64,000 nt of DNA from Ascidiaceihabitans sp. (GTDB lineage: Bacteria; Pseudomonadota; Alphaproteobacteria; Rhodobacterales; Rhodobacteraceae): the NCBI GenBank assembly GCA_029251465.1, contig JAQXDI010000048.1, forward strand, positions 124,001 to 188,000, in the 5' to 3' direction. Below, one piece after another: positions 35,162 to 44,523 of the stretch (the first letter of the stretch is position 1; every line of letters starts with the position of its first letter). The position numbers and the translations under genes are program-made. A model generated the notes under the pieces. That model did no database searches. It worked only from the letters and a program-made list of their open reading frames with translations, and was not told where the DNA came from.

Positions 35162-36660
35162 TAGAACTCTCGATCATCGCCACCGTCTTGTTGCCACGGC
35201 TGCACAAGGTTGCCAAAGCGGGTGAATTGACCCTCAAAGGACAGGTCGACGGTGCCGATAGGACCGTGGCGCTGTTTGCCGATAACGACTTCGGCGCGAC
35301 CATGCAGGCGTTCCATTTCTTCTTGCCAGCGCGCCATCGCCTCTAGATCGTGATCGCCGGGTTTTTCACGTTCTTTGTAATATTCCTCGCGGAACACGAA
35401 CATCACGACGTCAGCGTCTTGTTCAATCGAGCCAGATTCACGCAAATCCGACAACTGCGGGCGTTTGTCTTCGCGGTTTTCCACCTGACGCGACAGCTGG
35501 GACAGGGCGATGACAGGAATGTGCAATTCCTTGGCGATGGCTTTCATGCCCATCGTGATTTCGGAAATTTCGTTCACGCGGTTTTCGGATTTGCCGGTGC
35601 CACGCACCAGTTGCAGGTAGTCGATGATCAACACGTCCAGCCCGTGTGTCCGTTTCAAGCGGCGGGCGCGGGCGGCCAATTGGCTGATCGGCAGGGCCGG
35701 CGTGTCATCGATGTACAGCGGGCAGGATTCCAACGCTTTGGCGGCGTCCACAAACCGGCGGAATTCGGTTTCGGTCATGTCACCGCGACGGATTTGTTCG
35801 GATGGGACTTCTGACGCTTCGGACAAGATCCGCGCGGCGAGCTGATCGGCGCTCATCTCGAGCGAGTAAAACCCGACAACGCCGCCCTCGATTGCGCCTT
35901 CGGTGCCATCGTGTTTCAGGCCGCGTTTGTAGGCCTTGGCCACGTTAAACGCGATGTTGGTCGCAAGCGAGGTTTTGCCCATCGAGGGACGCCCAGCAAG
36001 GATCAAAAGGTCAGAGGGGTGCAGGCCGCCCAGCTTTTTATCCATGTCAATCAAGCCGGTAGAGATGCCGGACATTTGCCCGTCACGTTGATACGCGGTG
36101 TTGGCGTTGTTCACAGCCGAGGTCACAGCCTTCAGAAAGCTTTGAAAACCGCTCTCGGTTTGACCCTGTTCGGCAAGCTTATAAAGCTGCTGTTCGGCCT
36201 CGACGATCTGCTCGCGCGGTTCACTGTCGACGTTCACAGTCGCAGCCTTGGCCGCAATATCGCGACCCAAATGGATCAGATCGCGGCGCACGGCCAGATC
36301 GTAAATCATCTGGGCATAATCGCGCACGGCAAAGGCGCTGATCGCGGCCCCCGCAAGACGGGCAAGATAGGCGGGGCCACCCAGTTCCTTGAGGCCCTCG
36401 TCGTCCTCCATAAATGCCTTGAGCGTGACGGGACTGGCCAGATTGTTTTTGCCGATACGGGTGGCGGCAATGTCAAAGATGCGCGCGTGAACGGGGTCGT
36501 AAAAGTGGATCGGACCGATGATCGATGCGACACGGTCGTAGACATCGTTGTTGGTCAGGATCGCGCCCAGCAATTGCTGCTCTGCCTCGATGGAATGAGG
36601 CATGGTTTCAGGGGCCTGCACCTCGGGTGCGCCTGGATTGATTGTGCTGATCTCGTTCAT
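35161..36660 (-). CDS. dnaB: Replicative DNA helicase
   Basis: A 499-residue hexameric helicase. An N-terminal DnaB domain (MPHSIEAEQQLLGAIL, about 20-35) is followed by the RecA core with Walker A AGRPSMGKTS (about 222-231), Walker B LDVLIIDYLQL (about 344-354) and DLRESGSIEQDADVV (about 404-418). The ATG at 36660 has a GGGTGAGC ribosome site. No intein is present. The stop codon is immediately followed by the deiminase start (one-base overlap at 35161). Confidence 0.96.
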   Translation of the reverse strand: MNEISTINPGAPEVQAPETMPHSIEAEQQLLGAILTNNDVYDRVASIIGPIHFYDPVHARIFDIAATRIGKNNLASPVTLKAFMEDDEGLKELGGPAYLARLAGAAISAFAVRDYAQMIYDLAVRRDLIHLGRDIAAKAATVNVDSEPREQIVEAEQQLYKLAEQGQTESGFQSFLKAVTSAVNNANTAYQRDGQMSGISTGLIDMDKKLGGLHPSDLLILAGRPSMGKTSLATNIAFNVAKAYKRGLKHDGTEGAIEGGVVGFYSLEMSADQLAARILSEASEVPSEQIRRGDMTETEFRRFVDAAKALESCPLYIDDTPALPISQLAARARRLKRTHGLDVLIIDYLQLVRGTGKSENRVNEISEITMGMKAIAKELHIPVIALSQLSRQVENREDKRPQLSDLRESGSIEQDADVVMFVFREEYYKEREKPGDHDLEAMARWQEEMERLHGRAEVVIGKQRHGPIGTVDLSFEGQFTRFGNLVQPWQQDGGDDREF

Positions 36661-36783
36661 TGCTCACCCCGATGTCGCGACTTGACTGATCACCCCAGTC
36701 GTCTTGGCATTTGTCTTACGCGGGCCAAGGGGGGCGGTGCAATCTGGATATCCTGTGGATATGTTTGCGTTGGGGGAACTGAT

Positions 36784-36826
36784 ACAGCATCTGGGGGTGA
36801 AATGCACGTGGGCACCCAGATGCTGT
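36784..36826. repeat. 12-bp inverted repeat between pyrE and dnaB
   Basis: Perfect arms 36784-36795 (ACAGCATCTGGG) and 36815-36826 (CCCAGATGCTGT) have a 19-base loop. It lies just after the pyrE stop and about 125 bases before the dnaB start. No U-run follows on the minus strand, so it is not a standard terminator. It may stabilise the pyrE 3' end or be a protein site. Confidence 0.6.
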
Positions 36827-36833
36827 GAAAATC

Positions 36834-37514
36834 TTAGGTATTTTTGTTGGATTCTTGCCAGCCACGAGGATCGTTCAAGAAGGTTTCAACCCCTGCGATT
36901 GTTGCCGCGTCGAACGCGCCCGAGGCCTTGGCTTCGGCCAGAACATCCCACCATGTGCACAAGGAATGCAGCGCAACCCCATGATCGCCCAAGGTCTTTT
37001 CCGTTTCGGGAAAGATGCCGTAGTAAAAGATCACGGCAGTGTGCGCGCAGGTCGCTCCGGTTTCACGAATCGCATCCACAAACGACAGCTTGGATCCGCC
37101 GTCAGTGGTCAGGTCCTCGACCAACAAAACGCGTTCGCCTTCGTTCATCTGGCCCTCGATGCGCGCATTGCGCCCGTAGCCTTTGGGTTTTTTGCGCACG
37201 TAGGTCATCGGCAGCGCCATGCGTTCGGCCACGAGGGCGGCAAACGGGATGCCCGCAGTTTCGCCACCGGCGATGTTGTCGAACGCCTCGAACCCGGCGT
37301 TGCGCATGACGGTAACGGTCAGGAAATCCATGAGCGTCGAGCGGATGCGCGGGTAGCTGATCAGTTTGCGGCAATCGATGTAGGTGGGGGACGGTAGGCC
37401 AGAGGCCAGTGTGAACGGTTCATCCGTGTTGAAGTGCACCGCCTTGATTTCAAGCAACATGCGCGCTGTCAAACGGGCCATTTCCTCGGATGTGGGATAG
37501 CTGGTGGGGATCAT
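36834..37514 (-). CDS. pyrE: Orotate phosphoribosyltransferase
   Basis: A 226-residue PRTase that makes OMP from orotate and PRPP in pyrimidine synthesis. The PRPP-binding motif [13 protein letters not shown] (about 129-141) is present, as are [11 protein letters not shown] near residue 45 and [15 protein letters not shown]. The ATG at 37514 is preceded by AAAGGA. It follows pyrC on the minus strand with a 61-base gap, so pyrC-pyrE form a pathway pair. Confidence 0.95.
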   Translation of the reverse strand: MIPTSYPTSEEMARLTARMLLEIKAVHFNTDEPFTLASGLPSPTYIDCRKLISYPRIRSTLMDFLTVTVMRNAGFEAFDNIAGGETAGIPFAALVAERMALPMTYVRKKPKGYGRNARIEGQMNEGERVLLVEDLTTDGGSKLSFVDAIRETGATCAHTAVIFYYGIFPETEKTLGDHGVALHSLCTWWDVLAEAKASGAFDAATIAGVETFLNDPRGWQESNKNT

Positions 37515-37575
37515 AATGGGGGTCCTTTGCGCGGATGATGGTGCGGGTTTTGAGTATTTAGGATCAGAACAAACG

Positions 37576-38613
37576 TTAGGTTACGGACCAATTCAGGTCA
37601 TATCCGGGATCAAAGACGGTGACTGGGCCATCTGGCGTGTCGATGTGGCTGGGGTAGGTGGTGGGCGCGCCTTTGATCAGGGTGATTGTATCCGTGTTCA
37701 CTGGCAGGCCATAAAAAGCGGGGCCATTGAGCGATGTGAACCCTTCGAGATTATCGAGTTTCCCATCATCTTCAAATACTTGCGCCAGAATTGACATGGT
37801 GTTGGGGGCCGTGAAACAGCCAGCGCAGCCACAAGGCAGCAGTTTATTCGCGTCAGTGTGTGGTGCGCTATCTGTGCCGAGGAAAAAGCGTGCCTCGCCC
37901 GAGGTTGCAGCATCGCACAAGGCCAAACGGTGTTCTTCGCGTTTGGCGACGGGCAGGCAATAATAGTGCGGTTTGATTCCGCCGGCCAGAATGTGGTTTC
38001 GGTTGATTACCAAGTGGTGCGTGGTGATTGTGGCCCCAAGCGTGTCGTCTTGGGCGCGTGCGTAATCGACGGCGTTTTTGGTGGTGATGTGTTCCATGAT
38101 CACGCGCAGGCCGGGTGTGGCGCGGCGGATCGGGTCGAGCACGCGGTCGATGAAGACGGCCTCTCGGTCGAAAATGTCGATGTCGTGATCGGTGACTTCG
38201 CCGTGGACGCACAGGGGCAGGCCGATCTCGGCCATTCGTTCGAGCACAGGGGCGACGCGGTCAAAGTGGCTCACACCCGAGGCGGAATTCGTCGTGGCAC
38301 CGGCTGGATACAGTTTCACGGCCTTGATCAGGCCAGATGCGTGTGCTGCCGCGATGTCGTCTGGATCAGAAGCTTCGGTCAAATACAGGGTCATCAACGG
38401 TTCAAACGTTGCACCCTCTGGCAGGGCCGCGAGAATGCGATCACGATACGCGACCGCCTGCGCATTGGTGACCACGGGGGGCACAAGGTTGGGCATGATG
38501 ATTGCGCGTGCAAAATGTTGAGTTGTGGCTGGCAGCACCGCGCGCAGCATATCGCCATCGCGCAAGTGCAAGTGCCAGTCGTCGGGACGGCGGATTGTGA
38601 TCGATGATGTCAT
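37576..38613 (-). CDS. pyrC: Dihydroorotase (class II)
   Basis: A 345-residue zinc amidohydrolase closing the dihydroorotate ring. It has HLHLRDGD (14-21, metal HxH), PNLVPPV, carboxylated-Lys region [12 protein letters not shown] (about 93-104), HGEVTD, and [12 protein letters not shown] (about 248-259). Size and motifs fit the short class II enzymes. It pairs with pyrE downstream. Confidence 0.95.
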   Translation of the reverse strand: MTSSITIRRPDDWHLHLRDGDMLRAVLPATTQHFARAIIMPNLVPPVVTNAQAVAYRDRILAALPEGATFEPLMTLYLTEASDPDDIAAAHASGLIKAVKLYPAGATTNSASGVSHFDRVAPVLERMAEIGLPLCVHGEVTDHDIDIFDREAVFIDRVLDPIRRATPGLRVIMEHITTKNAVDYARAQDDTLGATITTHHLVINRNHILAGGIKPHYYCLPVAKREEHRLALCDAATSGEARFFLGTDSAPHTDANKLLPCGCAGCFTAPNTMSILAQVFEDDGKLDNLEGFTSLNGPAFYGLPVNTDTITLIKGAPTTYPSHIDTPDGPVTVFDPGYDLNWSVT

Positions 38614-38652
38614 GGGCCGCGCGGTAGCATGTCGTGCGCTGTAGTGCCAGAG

Positions 38653-39606
38653 TTATTGGTTGCTTTGCTGAACGTCATCCTCGCCGGAATCGGACTTGAG
38701 CTGCAAAAGGCGACGCGCAAAATAAGGGGCTTTGCCGCGCTTGATCACTGCCTCGCACAGCATTGTGGCCAGTTTCGTGCGGCCGCGGGCATCGACCTGC
38801 GCCAATACGTTGCGCAGATAATTGCGGTTGTCGCGGCGAGCGCGAAAGATCTTGGCAAAACCTGTTGTGGTCAGTTTTCCCGCACTTGCCTTGTCCAAAA
38901 TTCGCAACAAAACCTGCATTTCAAGCAGTTCGGTTTGGATTGATGTACCCATGTTGCGCAAGCGAAATTTGGTGACATTCGGGCGCGTGAACAGGGCGGC
39001 ATGCATCGCGTCAAGCGTCGCTGCGGGATCATACAGCACGTAGGCATGATCGGCAGCGTCCAACATATCGGGTGCGTAGCCGTAGCGATTGTTGAAATCT
39101 GTACGGCGCATTTTTGTAAAGCGATCGTCCCATTCCGTAACGCGCGGATCAAGCGTTGCTTGGGGTTGGATTGCCACGACAGTCGCGCCAGGTGCTGCAA
39201 CAGAAAACGCGGCTGCCGCGTAGGCGCAGGGGCCTGCGCCGTAGAAAATGACGTTTTCGTATGCGTCAAAGAAACCATCGTCGATCAAGCGATCAAAATA
39301 ACCGTACACGCGCGAGTCGCGGAACCATGTGTCGCCGTCCGAGACAATGCATAAATGTGACCAGCCAACGCCTTTTACCATTTCCCAACCCGACGGTTGG
39401 GCGGTTTCAGACAATGACCGGATGCCTTGGATCGTTTCAAACGTCACCAACAAGGTTGGTTCGTCTTCGACAAACGTGGCGAAATGGCGTTTGCCAAGCG
39501 GTTGAAAGAAGCCGTGTTCTTCAGAAATCTGCGCAAGTTTCTTAAGCCATTCACCTTTCGGTAAATTCGCCAAAGGCGTGTCGAATGTGTTGTCGGCGTC
39601 CTGCAT
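38653..39606 (-). CDS. Conserved Rhodobacterales protein of unknown function
   Basis: A 317-residue soluble protein from the ATG at 39606 (MQDADNTFDTP), chosen because a GAGGA site lies upstream and remembered relatives begin MQD. An earlier in-frame ATG at 39630 lacks a ribosome site. Visible features are HFATFVEDEPTLLVTFE, GWSHLCIVSDGDTWFRD, and a Rossmann-like YENVIFYGAGPCAYAAAAFS (about 133-152), which resembles a hydrolase-type nucleophile region but with Gly-Pro-Cys. Relatives are sometimes called phosphoadenosine phosphosulfate reductase; I see no such motif. Position between pyrC and the glycan cluster gives no firm clue. Confidence 0.7.
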   Translation of the reverse strand: MQDADNTFDTPLANLPKGEWLKKLAQISEEHGFFQPLGKRHFATFVEDEPTLLVTFETIQGIRSLSETAQPSGWEMVKGVGWSHLCIVSDGDTWFRDSRVYGYFDRLIDDGFFDAYENVIFYGAGPCAYAAAAFSVAAPGATVVAIQPQATLDPRVTEWDDRFTKMRRTDFNNRYGYAPDMLDAADHAYVLYDPAATLDAMHAALFTRPNVTKFRLRNMGTSIQTELLEMQVLLRILDKASAGKLTTTGFAKIFRARRDNRNYLRNVLAQVDARGRTKLATMLCEAVIKRGKAPYFARRLLQLKSDSGEDDVQQSNQ

Positions 39607-39733
39607 CAGCCTGGTCCTCAATCGCATCATTGTCGCACGTAACCCGTGCGTTTGACGGAAAAACGCCGCCTCGATCGGGCGGAATTGAGATGTAACTAAC
39701 CGAAGATTGGGGCAAAAATGCGGACAATTTGTG

Positions 39734-40795
39734 CTATTTCGAAGCGTTTTTGCCCTTCGCGGTGCGTGCTTTGTTGGCGTATTGGATCATAAAACTGGCG
39801 GCTTTTGGCGACACGGGACGAGTCGGTGCTGCCATCAACAAACGCCCAAACAGGGCGCGAAACGGTTCTAGCTGCATCAGTTCGTCGAACCGGGTGCGAC
39901 GCCATTGAACGGCAGAATTATGCAGCTTTTCCAATTGGTTGTCCGAACGCAGTTCAGTCACGATGGCTTGTGTGGCGTCGTGCATCCGTTGGATAGTGGT
40001 ATCTTGGGCGGCGTTGAAATTGCGTTCGATCCAATAGTCGAGACCGAGGATATGATCGGAGTGAACCGCGCGGCCACGATCCGCTTTCAAAACGTAGCTT
40101 TCCATTGATCCAAGGGGGTAGTGGTTTAACTGCGCCAAAGCGTAGTTCGGCCGCCCGAAGTTAGAAAATAGGCGGTTGGTTTTGAATTTCCCGTCCAGTT
40201 CACGCCCTTCGCAATCAAACCAGCGGGCCTGATCCAGCTTGTCCTCATCCGGGCTGCGTGGGCGGTGAACACCGACTTTTTTGTAGATGCCGTTGTTGGC
40301 GTAAAACGTCTTGAACATTGACGCACGCCACGGCCATTGGATCACTTCGGGGGCGCATGCGGTAAAGGTTTGCGTGACCGGCTCGTCCTTGAAACGTGCT
40401 GTGTCGCCGTTTCCAAACAAACGCCAAGTCAGCGTGATCGCGGTGGCGTCGGGTAGGGCGGTCAGCAACGCGGGCAGTGTGCCATCGCCGACCTTGATGT
40501 TGACGAATTCATCGACATCCAGAGGCAAAATCCAATCCGCATCGCGCACGATTTTCAGCTTGTCAGCTTGCTTTAGCGCGGTGAATTGAATTCCGCCTTT
40601 GTCGTAGGGGCCATCGTTGCGAATATGGGTGATGTGCCCCAATTTATCCAAACGGTTCAGTATCTTGTCTGTACCGTCGTCGCAGTCGTTGGAAAACACT
40701 AAAAAGTCAGTAAACCCGACGGCCTTGTGATGGGCGAGCCATTCCAAAAGAAATGCGCCTTCGTTGCGAACTGTTAAGATTGCCAGGTATTTCAA
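39734..40795 (-). CDS. Glycosyltransferase family 2-like protein
   Basis: A 353-residue protein with the layout of Roseobacter Glyco_tranf_2_4 enzymes: LAILTVRNEGAFLLEWLAHH at the N terminus, FSNDCDDGTDKIL, the DxD-type LPLDVDEFVNI, TWRLFGNGD, and a C-terminal NHYPLGSMESYVLKADRGR. TTG at 40795 is the likely start (MKYLAILTVRNEG), four bases after the FkbM stop. An ATG at 40867 would overlap that gene and add a region without homology signs. Last gene of the minus-strand glycan cluster. Confidence 0.83.
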   Translation of the reverse strand: MKYLAILTVRNEGAFLLEWLAHHKAVGFTDFLVFSNDCDDGTDKILNRLDKLGHITHIRNDGPYDKGGIQFTALKQADKLKIVRDADWILPLDVDEFVNIKVGDGTLPALLTALPDATAITLTWRLFGNGDTARFKDEPVTQTFTACAPEVIQWPWRASMFKTFYANNGIYKKVGVHRPRSPDEDKLDQARWFDCEGRELDGKFKTNRLFSNFGRPNYALAQLNHYPLGSMESYVLKADRGRAVHSDHILGLDYWIERNFNAAQDTTIQRMHDATQAIVTELRSDNQLEKLHNSAVQWRRTRFDELMQLEPFRALFGRLLMAAPTRPVSPKAASFMIQYANKARTAKGKNASK

Positions 40796-40799
40796 GCTT

Positions 40800-41495
40800 T
40801 TACCAAGCCCGCCGGAAGGCGACGACTTTGGCGGACGACCCGCGCGCATAGTAGGCAAGGCCGGCATCCATGAATGCTTTGAACACGCGGTTCACGCCGT
40901 CCGGGCCGATGGTTTGCGGGTGCAATTCGATGACCGCAGCGCGTACCATCGTTAGATCCAGCTCCGAGATCAGATCGGCTTCGCCCCCTTTAAGGTCACA
41001 CACCAACATCGTTGGTTTCAGGCCTTTCATGACGGTTTTGGCGTTCACAATATCGACTTTTTCGGTGGCGATAACGGTGCTGCCGGTCAATTCCATGGTG
41101 GAGGACGCAAGGAAATTTTTGCGCACATAAAAATCCGCAGAGCCCTTACGTTTACCTAAAACCGCGTTGGTCACGGTCGCGTTTTGCACACCATTGGCCG
41201 CGTGCACGGACTGAATGTAGCCAATCAGGCTTGGATCGGCTTCAAACGTGTGAATGTGCTGAATTTTCCGCTTGGTCGCGAGCAAATTCGACGTGTAACC
41301 CAAGCCTGCGCCCAATTCGACAACGACATCATCATCACGCACAACACGCAGCAGGTTTTTGGCCTCTTTTGACTTGTATGTCCCGTCTTTCAAAAGGCCG
41401 CGAATACGTCCCGTCAGAACCCGCCCGTCTTTGGGGAACTTCATGCCGTTGGCTTTGATAAAGCCATTTTGTTCAACCACTTGCGTGCCGTCCAT
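40800..41495 (-). CDS. FkbM-family methyltransferase
   Basis: A 231-residue SAM-dependent methyltransferase. It shows VVELGAGLGYTSNLLA (SAM loop, about 58-73), FEADPSLIGYIQ, and MLVCDLKGGEADLI (about 161-174), characteristic of FkbM. Such enzymes O-methylate sugars in surface glycans. The ATG at 41495 is preceded by GGAGAG inside the end of the upstream glycosyltransferase gene, two bases after its stop. It is embedded between two glycosyltransferases, so a sugar target is likely. Confidence 0.88.
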   Translation of the reverse strand: MDGTQVVEQNGFIKANGMKFPKDGRVLTGRIRGLLKDGTYKSKEAKNLLRVVRDDDVVVELGAGLGYTSNLLATKRKIQHIHTFEADPSLIGYIQSVHAANGVQNATVTNAVLGKRKGSADFYVRKNFLASSTMELTGSTVIATEKVDIVNAKTVMKGLKPTMLVCDLKGGEADLISELDLTMVRAAVIELHPQTIGPDGVNRVFKAFMDAGLAYYARGSSAKVVAFRRAW

Positions 41496-41497
41496 CG

Positions 41498-42931
41498 TTA
41501 ACTCTCCATATCCAAGGCAAGGGCATAAGCCACACGCTCTGTCTCTGTCAGTTTTACCTTTAATGCCTGTTGATACAGGTCTTCGAATTCGGGCATGCCG
41601 TGCAGTTCGACGGCCTTTTCACGGTGCCATTCCAAGCCTTTTTCATGCCAGCTACGCAGTTCTTTGTCTTGCATCAAACGGTCATATTCAGCGCGCACAC
41701 GCGGCAGGTTCCTTTGGATCGTGACGTCCTTAAAGTCGGACCAATCCATGCGGATCCAGTAGTTGATCCCGATGGACCGGTCGACGTGCAGCGCGCGCCC
41801 ACGTTGCCGTTTGATCAAGAAACTTTCAGCAGAGCGCAAAGCATAGTGGTTCAACTGAATAAGATCGTAACTAATTGATTTATTTGAGTTACGCCAGCCG
41901 TTTTCAGCCGCCTCGTTGGTCATGTCCTGACCGGATCCGTTAACCCATTTGACCTTTTTCTTCATCGTCTCGTCCAACTTGTTGGGACGATGGCAGCTGA
42001 TCTTTTCGTAGGCCCCGATGTTTTTGAACATCGTTTTGAAACCCCAAACCGTGTGGGGTTTTGGGCAGAATTTTGGTGCACAGGTGTCAAATTGATCGAT
42101 CACCAGTTCATCATTCAGGCGGATCACATCGTTGTGCCCAAAAAGGCGCCATGTCATCGCAACGTTGGTGGCATCCGGCACGGCGTCGTAGAAATCTTGC
42201 AGCGTTCCGTTGCCCGTGCGCACGTTCATAAATTCATCGACGTCGATGTGCGCGATCCAATCGGCGTTCATGATGACCGGTTCTTTTAACGACTGGTTCA
42301 GCGCGTATTGCTGGGGCGAATTGCCCTTCCAGTTGTCGTTGTTACGGTGCTGGATAACGCCCATTGCCTGCAAGCGGTCCAGCAATTCCAACGTCCCGTC
42401 AGAGCAATCGTTGTTGTAAATCAAGAAGTTATCGACACCGATCGCACGGTGATAGGCGATCCATTCCACGATGTACGGCGTTTCGTTTTTCATGCAGCCG
42501 ACGATCACATTGCCCGATTGACCGTCGGGCAGGGTGCGCTGTGGTACTTCGGAATATGCGGCGGCGAGCTCCTCTTCGTTAACCACACCCATTTTATTGT
42601 GTGGCGCAAACGACGAGGTTCGCAGTTTTTCGAAGTTCTGTACGGCTAACGGCGGCATCAATTTGCGCGCGATGTCGGACAAGCCATCGTTTGACGGGGT
42701 GCTGTCTGTCACAGTTTCCGCAGGTGCCATCGCGGGCGAACCGTTGAGACGCGCAAGATCAGCCGTTTTGGTTTTACGCTTTTCTTTGGTGGCTTTGTCG
42801 ATGCGCCACATGAACCCCAAAAGATACTGTGAGGCGCGGAATCCATAAGCTGGATCGGCCTCTGACCAAGTGCCTTTGGCGCGGGGTTTCTTGAATGTGT
42901 CTGCCTTGAGACCTTTGTGTGCTTTGATCAA
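41498..42931 (-). CDS. Glycosyltransferase family 2-like protein with sulfotransferase-type N-terminal remnant
   Basis: The glycosyltransferase domain occupies about residues 141-477: NVIVGCMKNETPYIVEWIAYHR, YNNDCSDGTLELLD, HIDVDEFMNVR, TWRLFGHND, and LNHYALRSAESFLIKRQRGR. The preceding ~130 residues (for example SEADPAYGFRASQYLLGFMWRID and PPLAVQNFEKLRTSSFAPHN) are of another type. The first possible start is TTG 42931, but coding-like sequence continues upstream in frame to the TAA at 42998-43000. ATG codons at 42811, 42730 and 42658 are alternative starts that would still yield an intact catalytic domain. Together with the upstream ORF it may once have been one long bifunctional protein (see the findings). 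Confidence 0.78.
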   Translation of the reverse strand: MIKAHKGLKADTFKKPRAKGTWSEADPAYGFRASQYLLGFMWRIDKATKEKRKTKTADLARLNGSPAMAPAETVTDSTPSNDGLSDIARKLMPPLAVQNFEKLRTSSFAPHNKMGVVNEEELAAAYSEVPQRTLPDGQSGNVIVGCMKNETPYIVEWIAYHRAIGVDNFLIYNNDCSDGTLELLDRLQAMGVIQHRNNDNWKGNSPQQYALNQSLKEPVIMNADWIAHIDVDEFMNVRTGNGTLQDFYDAVPDATNVAMTWRLFGHNDVIRLNDELVIDQFDTCAPKFCPKPHTVWGFKTMFKNIGAYEKISCHRPNKLDETMKKKVKWVNGSGQDMTNEAAENGWRNSNKSISYDLIQLNHYALRSAESFLIKRQRGRALHVDRSIGINYWIRMDWSDFKDVTIQRNLPRVRAEYDRLMQDKELRSWHEKGLEWHREKAVELHGMPEFEDLYQQALKVKLTETERVAYALALDMES

Positions 42932-43009
42932 CGCCTTGTTGTCTGCCTCGAATGTCTTGGAGATCGCAGAAAGGGATGCAACGTCAACTTCGTCACCTTA
43001 TACTTTGAT

Positions 43010-43882
43010 TTAGTTGATAAAAGATCGCCACAGCTGGCGCGGCAAGATGCGTTTTTTTGAGGCCAGAACCTGCAAGATTAGTGCGTTCAATTGACGACCA
43101 CGGGCCAGCCACGCGGCGGCTGCTTCTGTAGGGGCGTCCTCAGCGGCGGCTTTGCCAATCGCGCCTTTGATACCGATCATGTCACGAATTTCATCGGTGA
43201 CTGTTTCGGCCGCAAACGCGTCTGCGTCATAGCCGCGCAAAGATATCGAACCTTTGCCAAACACGTCTTCCCAAAACGCCACGAGCTTGGCGTAATCCAG
43301 CCAGAATGGCGCCCCTTGATTTTCGGCAAATACACCAGTCTGCGGATCGGTTTTGGGCTGTTCTGCAATGCAATCTGCCCACCACGTTTTGGAACCTGCC
43401 AGCGCCATTTCCTGATCCAGAGACACGCCGCGCCCTTCGAGGATTTGTTCGGCATAGTGGCGCACCAACAATTTTGCCTGTTCGTCCACATGCGCGATGA
43501 TGCGAATGTCGTCTGACAGGGGGGACAACAGCGCGTGCAAGCGTTGCAGTTCAGATGTACGCGACAAGGACACACCCAATTGCGAAGCAGACAAAATCAG
43601 ATCGTCAGGATTGTGCTGTGCGATCTCTTTTGTCAGGTCGCCAACCAGCGCGTCATGCAGAACTTTCTGTTTGTCACCAGTAATATAGCCACGATTATAG
43701 CGCTACGGATCAATGTGATCGGGATCCGTCACAGCCATAAAAAGACGCGTGTGGTTTTTGTTGCCGGGACTGCGAGCAAACAGCACGCCTTTGCTGATCA
43801 ACTGGTCGCGTTTGGACGCGAGGACTGATTGTAAACGGTCCGCGCCGACCTGTTCCAAACCTATGTGCAAATGGATGCGCAT
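43010..43882 (-). pseudogene. Sulfotransferase-like gene interrupted by an in-frame TAG
   Basis: From ATG 43882 the frame reads MRIHLHIGLEQVGADRLQ and onward with good coding character until TAG at 43703-43705 (codon 60), then continues in the same frame (RYNRGYITGDKQKVLHDAL) to TAA at 43010. The ATG overlaps the previous stop as TGATG. The N terminus resembles the 5'-PSB region of small sulfotransferase-like proteins, with a weakened P-loop (GLEQVGADR). The nearest in-frame start after the TAG gives about 194 residues. It is either a decayed gene, a readthrough product or an assembly error. After the TAA, three codons, and a second TAA, coding-like sequence resumes in the same frame into the next gene. 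Confidence 0.7.
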
Positions 43883-44523
43883 CAGGCAACCTCACTCTCT
43901 ACGTCAATGTGTTCTGGGTTGGCATTGGCGCGGCCCCACCATGCGATGGGGTGGCCAAGAAAACCGCTTAGCAAATCTTTGACGTCGGGGTCAGTGACAT
44001 CGTATTCAAGGAAATCAGCGTCTTTTCCAAACAACGCGCGCAGGTGGGCGTAATGCCCCTCGATCCATTGCACGCGCTCTTTTGATGTCTCGCCGTAGCC
44101 CTCAGGCAGGCCGGGAATTGCGTTGTCGGGCAGGCGGGTCATTCCAAGATTGGACCACGCCAACATCGATTGCGAAATGTCCCAGCTGTCACGGTTTGAT
44201 GCGACGAACTTGACGCCGGGATGGTGTTCGCGAATTGCGTTGATCAGTCCAAAATCCATTTGCGGCCAGACGGATTTAACATCGCTAAGCATGCTCATCT
44301 CGGTGATGGCATCAAAGCCGCCCAACCGTGCACCGGGGTCACCGGTTTCGTAGTATCCACGGTACAAAAGGTCAGCAACATACTGATTATGAAACGTTTC
44401 GTCATCCGTTTGTTTGGCTTTGATCCGGTGATCTGCCACCCGAAATCCTGAACGACGTAGCGCGCGTGCCAGCATCGTTGTTCCGGTTTTGGGCAGGCCA
44501 AGGTTGACGACCATCAGGCTCAT
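43882..44523 (-). CDS. Sulfotransferase-family protein
   Basis: A 213-residue protein beginning MSLMVVNLGLPKTGTTMLARAL: the GLPKTGTT loop is the 5'-phosphosulfate-binding motif of PAPS-dependent sulfotransferases. Further on, VKFVASNRDSWDISQSML matches the 3'-phosphate-binding region (RD..S), and the C-terminal third contains FLEYDVTDPDVKDLLSGFLGH. It probably sulfates a sugar in the cell-surface glycan. The start overlaps the upstream glycosyltransferase stop (ATGA), and the stop overlaps the next start (TGATG). Confidence 0.87.
   Translation of the reverse strand: MSLMVVNLGLPKTGTTMLARALRRSGFRVADHRIKAKQTDDETFHNQYVADLLYRGYYETGDPGARLGGFDAITEMSMLSDVKSVWPQMDFGLINAIREHHPGVKFVASNRDSWDISQSMLAWSNLGMTRLPDNAIPGLPEGYGETSKERVQWIEGHYAHLRALFGKDADFLEYDVTDPDVKDLLSGFLGHPIAWWGRANANPEHIDVESEVA

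Noticed and set aside
35911-36828. 305-codon plus-strand open frame over dnaB
   Set aside because: It is antisense to the intact dnaB gene and has no ribosome site or recognisable domain.
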